Source: Saccoglossus kowalevskii (lineage: Eukaryota > Hemichordata > Enteropneusta > Harrimaniidae). Taken from it: a DNA stretch of 10,210 nucleotides. The notes under the pieces were generated by a model. The model saw nothing but the letters and a program-made list of their open reading frames with translations. It was not told the DNA's origin and searched no databases. The stretch lies in the NCBI RefSeq assembly GCF_000003605.2, contig NW_003126883.1, forward strand, positions 186,058 to 196,267, given 5' to 3'. Positions 9,157-10,210 of the stretch are shown here, in pieces. Position 1 is the first letter of the stretch. The number at the start of each line of letters is the position of its first letter. The translations under genes and the position numbers were made by a program.

Positions 9157-9319
9157 GGAATAAACTGGATCGTGTGTTTTTGGCATGTTTTCCTCGAGTG
9201 GAAAATGTAATGCAGACAGACCTGGTTATTGACTTATTGTTGGACTGTGTTAATAAAGTGAAAGAGAAACAGACAGAAGCTCCAGCACAGAAATCAAAAA
9301 AGGACAGAAATAGCAGAAA
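9157..9319 (+). CDS. AFTPH: Aftiphilin, exon 3 (conserved helical segment)
   Basis: The translated frame begins NKLDRVFLACFPRVEN, which aligns with the LNRLERIFEACFP segment of vertebrate aftiphilin that follows the disordered region. Exon 2 ends in SATTL and the vertebrate protein reads QTALL just before this segment, so the order of pieces agrees. The later part (LVIDLLLDCVNKVKEKQTE) is amphipathic and probably helical, then Lys-rich up to KKDRNSRK. The acceptor is TTTCAG|GG. The donor is AGAAA|GTAAGT at 9319/9320, close to consensus. The exon starts needing one nucleotide from the preceding exon and ends with two nucleotides of a codon. The start phase does not fit the end of exon 2. The minus-strand open frame covering the same bases is a shadow. 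Confidence 0.85.
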
Positions 9320-9528
9320 GTAAGTCAAGACTAAAATGTTACTGTTGCTTCCATTCGATACACAACACTTATCCTCCGCCACATAGTGCTGGCAGGGGAT
9401 ATTGTAGTCTTCTACGTCTACACAAAGTCATAACTAAAGAAATTCAATAGTTATCATTTTGATACTTAATGTGCATGATGGTGTTAATGTTTTGTGTGGA
9501 GTGTCGTGGTGGTTGGCGATATAATTAG

Positions 9529-9559
9529 TTCCCGTTTGGACGGTAGTCCGAAACGGGAA
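9529..9559. repeat. Hairpin, 13-bp stem with one bulge
   Basis: TTCCCGTTTGGAC (9529-9541) pairs with GTCCGAAACGGGAA (9546-9559) around the loop GGTA, with a single bulged G. It lies just before the GCGT microsatellite and is GC-rich compared with its surroundings. Confidence 0.7.
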
Positions 9560-9572
9560 GTAGTGTTTTTGG

Positions 9573-9628
9573 TTGTGTGCGTGCGTGCGTGCGTGCGTGT
9601 GTTTGTGTGTGTGCGTGCGTGCGTGTGC
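9573..9628 (+). repeat. GCGT/GT microsatellite
   Basis: An imperfect tandem array: GTGT, then several GCGT units, an interruption TGTGTTTGTGTGTGT, then GCGT units again, ending GTGTGCGG. It alternates purine and pyrimidine, so Z-DNA is possible, and its length is likely polymorphic. Confidence 0.9.
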
Positions 9629-10010
9629 GGCCATATTTGTGTGGTCATATTTCAGACATGCTTTGATGGATTCTTTTCAAATTTGGTACACATACATGTC
9701 ATGAAGGTATACATATGCACATGAATTTGTTTTGTGATTAGATCATTTTTGACCGTTTGGCAGCTATTTTAGACCCCAAAATGTGCAGATTCTGATTAAG
9801 ATTACATGCATCTAATACAAAGTTGTTTTTATGTTGTTAAATTAATGTCAATAAAGTTCTATTATGTTGGTTTGTCAGAATGTTACCTTTATTTTTTGTT
9901 TGATATCTTGATTTGAAAATGATTGCAATAAAGATTATCAATATTTTTACTACGTACCTGGACCCTGCTTTTCCCCTACATTGTATTATCGTTCAGGCAA
10001 TGTGTTCCAG

Positions 10011-10044
10011 TGTTGCATCTTGGGAGAAGATTCGCTTAAGTGAG
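10011..10044 (+). CDS. AFTPH: Aftiphilin, exon 4 (34-nt microexon)
   Basis: With the two nucleotides AA left by exon 3, this exon reads N-VASWEKIRLSE and ends in phase 0 at GAG|GTAAAT (10044/10045). The pattern V-x-x-W-x-x-[IL] is compatible with the ELLDVWTELQDI segment that follows the exon-3 helix in vertebrate aftiphilin. The acceptor TGTTCCAG is preceded 14 nt upstream by another, stronger-looking acceptor (TATTATCGTTCAG, ending at 9996), which would put the exon out of frame and reach TAA at 10037-10039. I prefer 10011 for frame and homology. The alignment is short, so confidence is moderate. The next exons lie outside the window. Confidence 0.6.
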
Positions 10045-10210
10045 GTAAATGGTAACACACCTCGTGTTCGGGTCCATGTTTATGGATGCCTGTTGTCACT
10101 TCGCGATAATTAAGACTGAATAGTCTGAAGATCACCTAATTATTTGGTAAGTACAGTGGAGTAATTTATTTTTTTCTACTGAGTGTGGGTTTTTACCTTA
10201 TTTAATTAAT
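10045..10210 (+). other. AFTPH: Start of intron 4 of aftiphilin (continues past window)
   Basis: Begins with the donor GTAAAT. No acceptor followed by aftiphilin-like coding sequence was seen before the window ends, so the C-terminal clathrin-binding region, stop codon and polyadenylation site must lie downstream. Confidence 0.55.

Larger units (their letters stand above)
9490..9785. repeat. Interspersed repeat copy with hairpin and GCGT microsatellite
   Basis: Three parts follow one another: a hairpin (9529-9559), a GCGT/GT microsatellite (9573-9628), and an AT-rich body starting GGCCATATTTGTG and continuing through CAGACATGCTTTGATGGATT (9652-9671). The same order (GC-rich hairpin, short tandem array, then a body with the ATGCTTTGATGGATTCTTTT phrase) is familiar to me from dispersed repeats in marine invertebrate genomes. 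That identification is from memory and unverified. Boundaries are approximate. No coding capacity. Confidence 0.5.
9320..10010 (+). other. AFTPH: Intron 3 of aftiphilin (691 bp), repeat-bearing
   Basis: It begins with a strong donor GTAAGT and ends at the second of two acceptors, TGTTCCAG (10003-10010). Most of its middle is a repeat copy with a hairpin and GCGT microsatellite. No gene is seen inside. The open frames over the microsatellite (Val/Cys/Arg-rich on plus, His/Thr-rich on minus) are products of the simple repeat. Confidence 0.65.

Noticed and set aside
9044-9382. 112-codon minus-strand open frame over exon 3
   Set aside because: It covers the conserved aftiphilin exon in antisense and has no recognisable homology or splice context of its own.
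9434-9724. His/Thr/Ala-rich minus frame and Val/Cys/Arg-rich plus frame
   Set aside because: Both are translations of the GCGT/GT microsatellite and its repeat body, not genes.

Overview
The window looks like nuclear DNA of an animal. It is AT-rich and mostly poor in CpG, its coding sequence is split by GT-AG introns, and it holds no operon-like packing, Shine-Dalgarno sites or prokaryotic genes. The single recognisable gene is aftiphilin (AFTPH), a clathrin/AP-1 accessory protein of animals. The low-copy repeat debris and the style of the repeat near the 3' end suggest a marine invertebrate (a hemichordate, mollusc, brachiopod or similar). That placement rests on general familiarity only and is uncertain.

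Layout. Positions 1 to about 3860 contain no supportable gene. They hold AT-rich intergenic sequence, two perfect short inverted repeats, one 18-bp perfect palindrome, and a block of diverged repeats from about 2160 to 3750. From about 3868 to 4495 CpG density rises sharply (about 28 CpG in 630 bp by eye, against about 17 in the preceding 3.86 kb), which marks the promoter and first exon. The first exon (about 3950-4118) is non-coding, carries a YY1-like ATGGCGG and two short overlapping upstream ORFs, and ends in a good donor. Intron 1 (4119-6855) has no gene. Exon 2 (6856-8583) is the main coding exon: the start codon is at 6865 and it encodes 573 residues of acidic, low-complexity sequence rich in FGxF motifs. 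Exon 3 (9157-9319) encodes the conserved NKLDRVFLACFP helix, and a very short exon 4 (10011-10044) encodes VASWEKIRLSE. The remainder of the gene, including the C-terminal clathrin-binding part and the poly(A) site, lies beyond 10210. A hairpin plus GCGT microsatellite repeat lies in intron 3.

The main open questions concern the gene model. Exon 2 and exon 3 do not join in frame by the obvious canonical sites (one nucleotide is missing). Exon 4 has two acceptors 14 nt apart, of which only the second keeps the frame. I found no sign of a novel multi-gene system, virus, transposase, CRISPR array or RNA gene.
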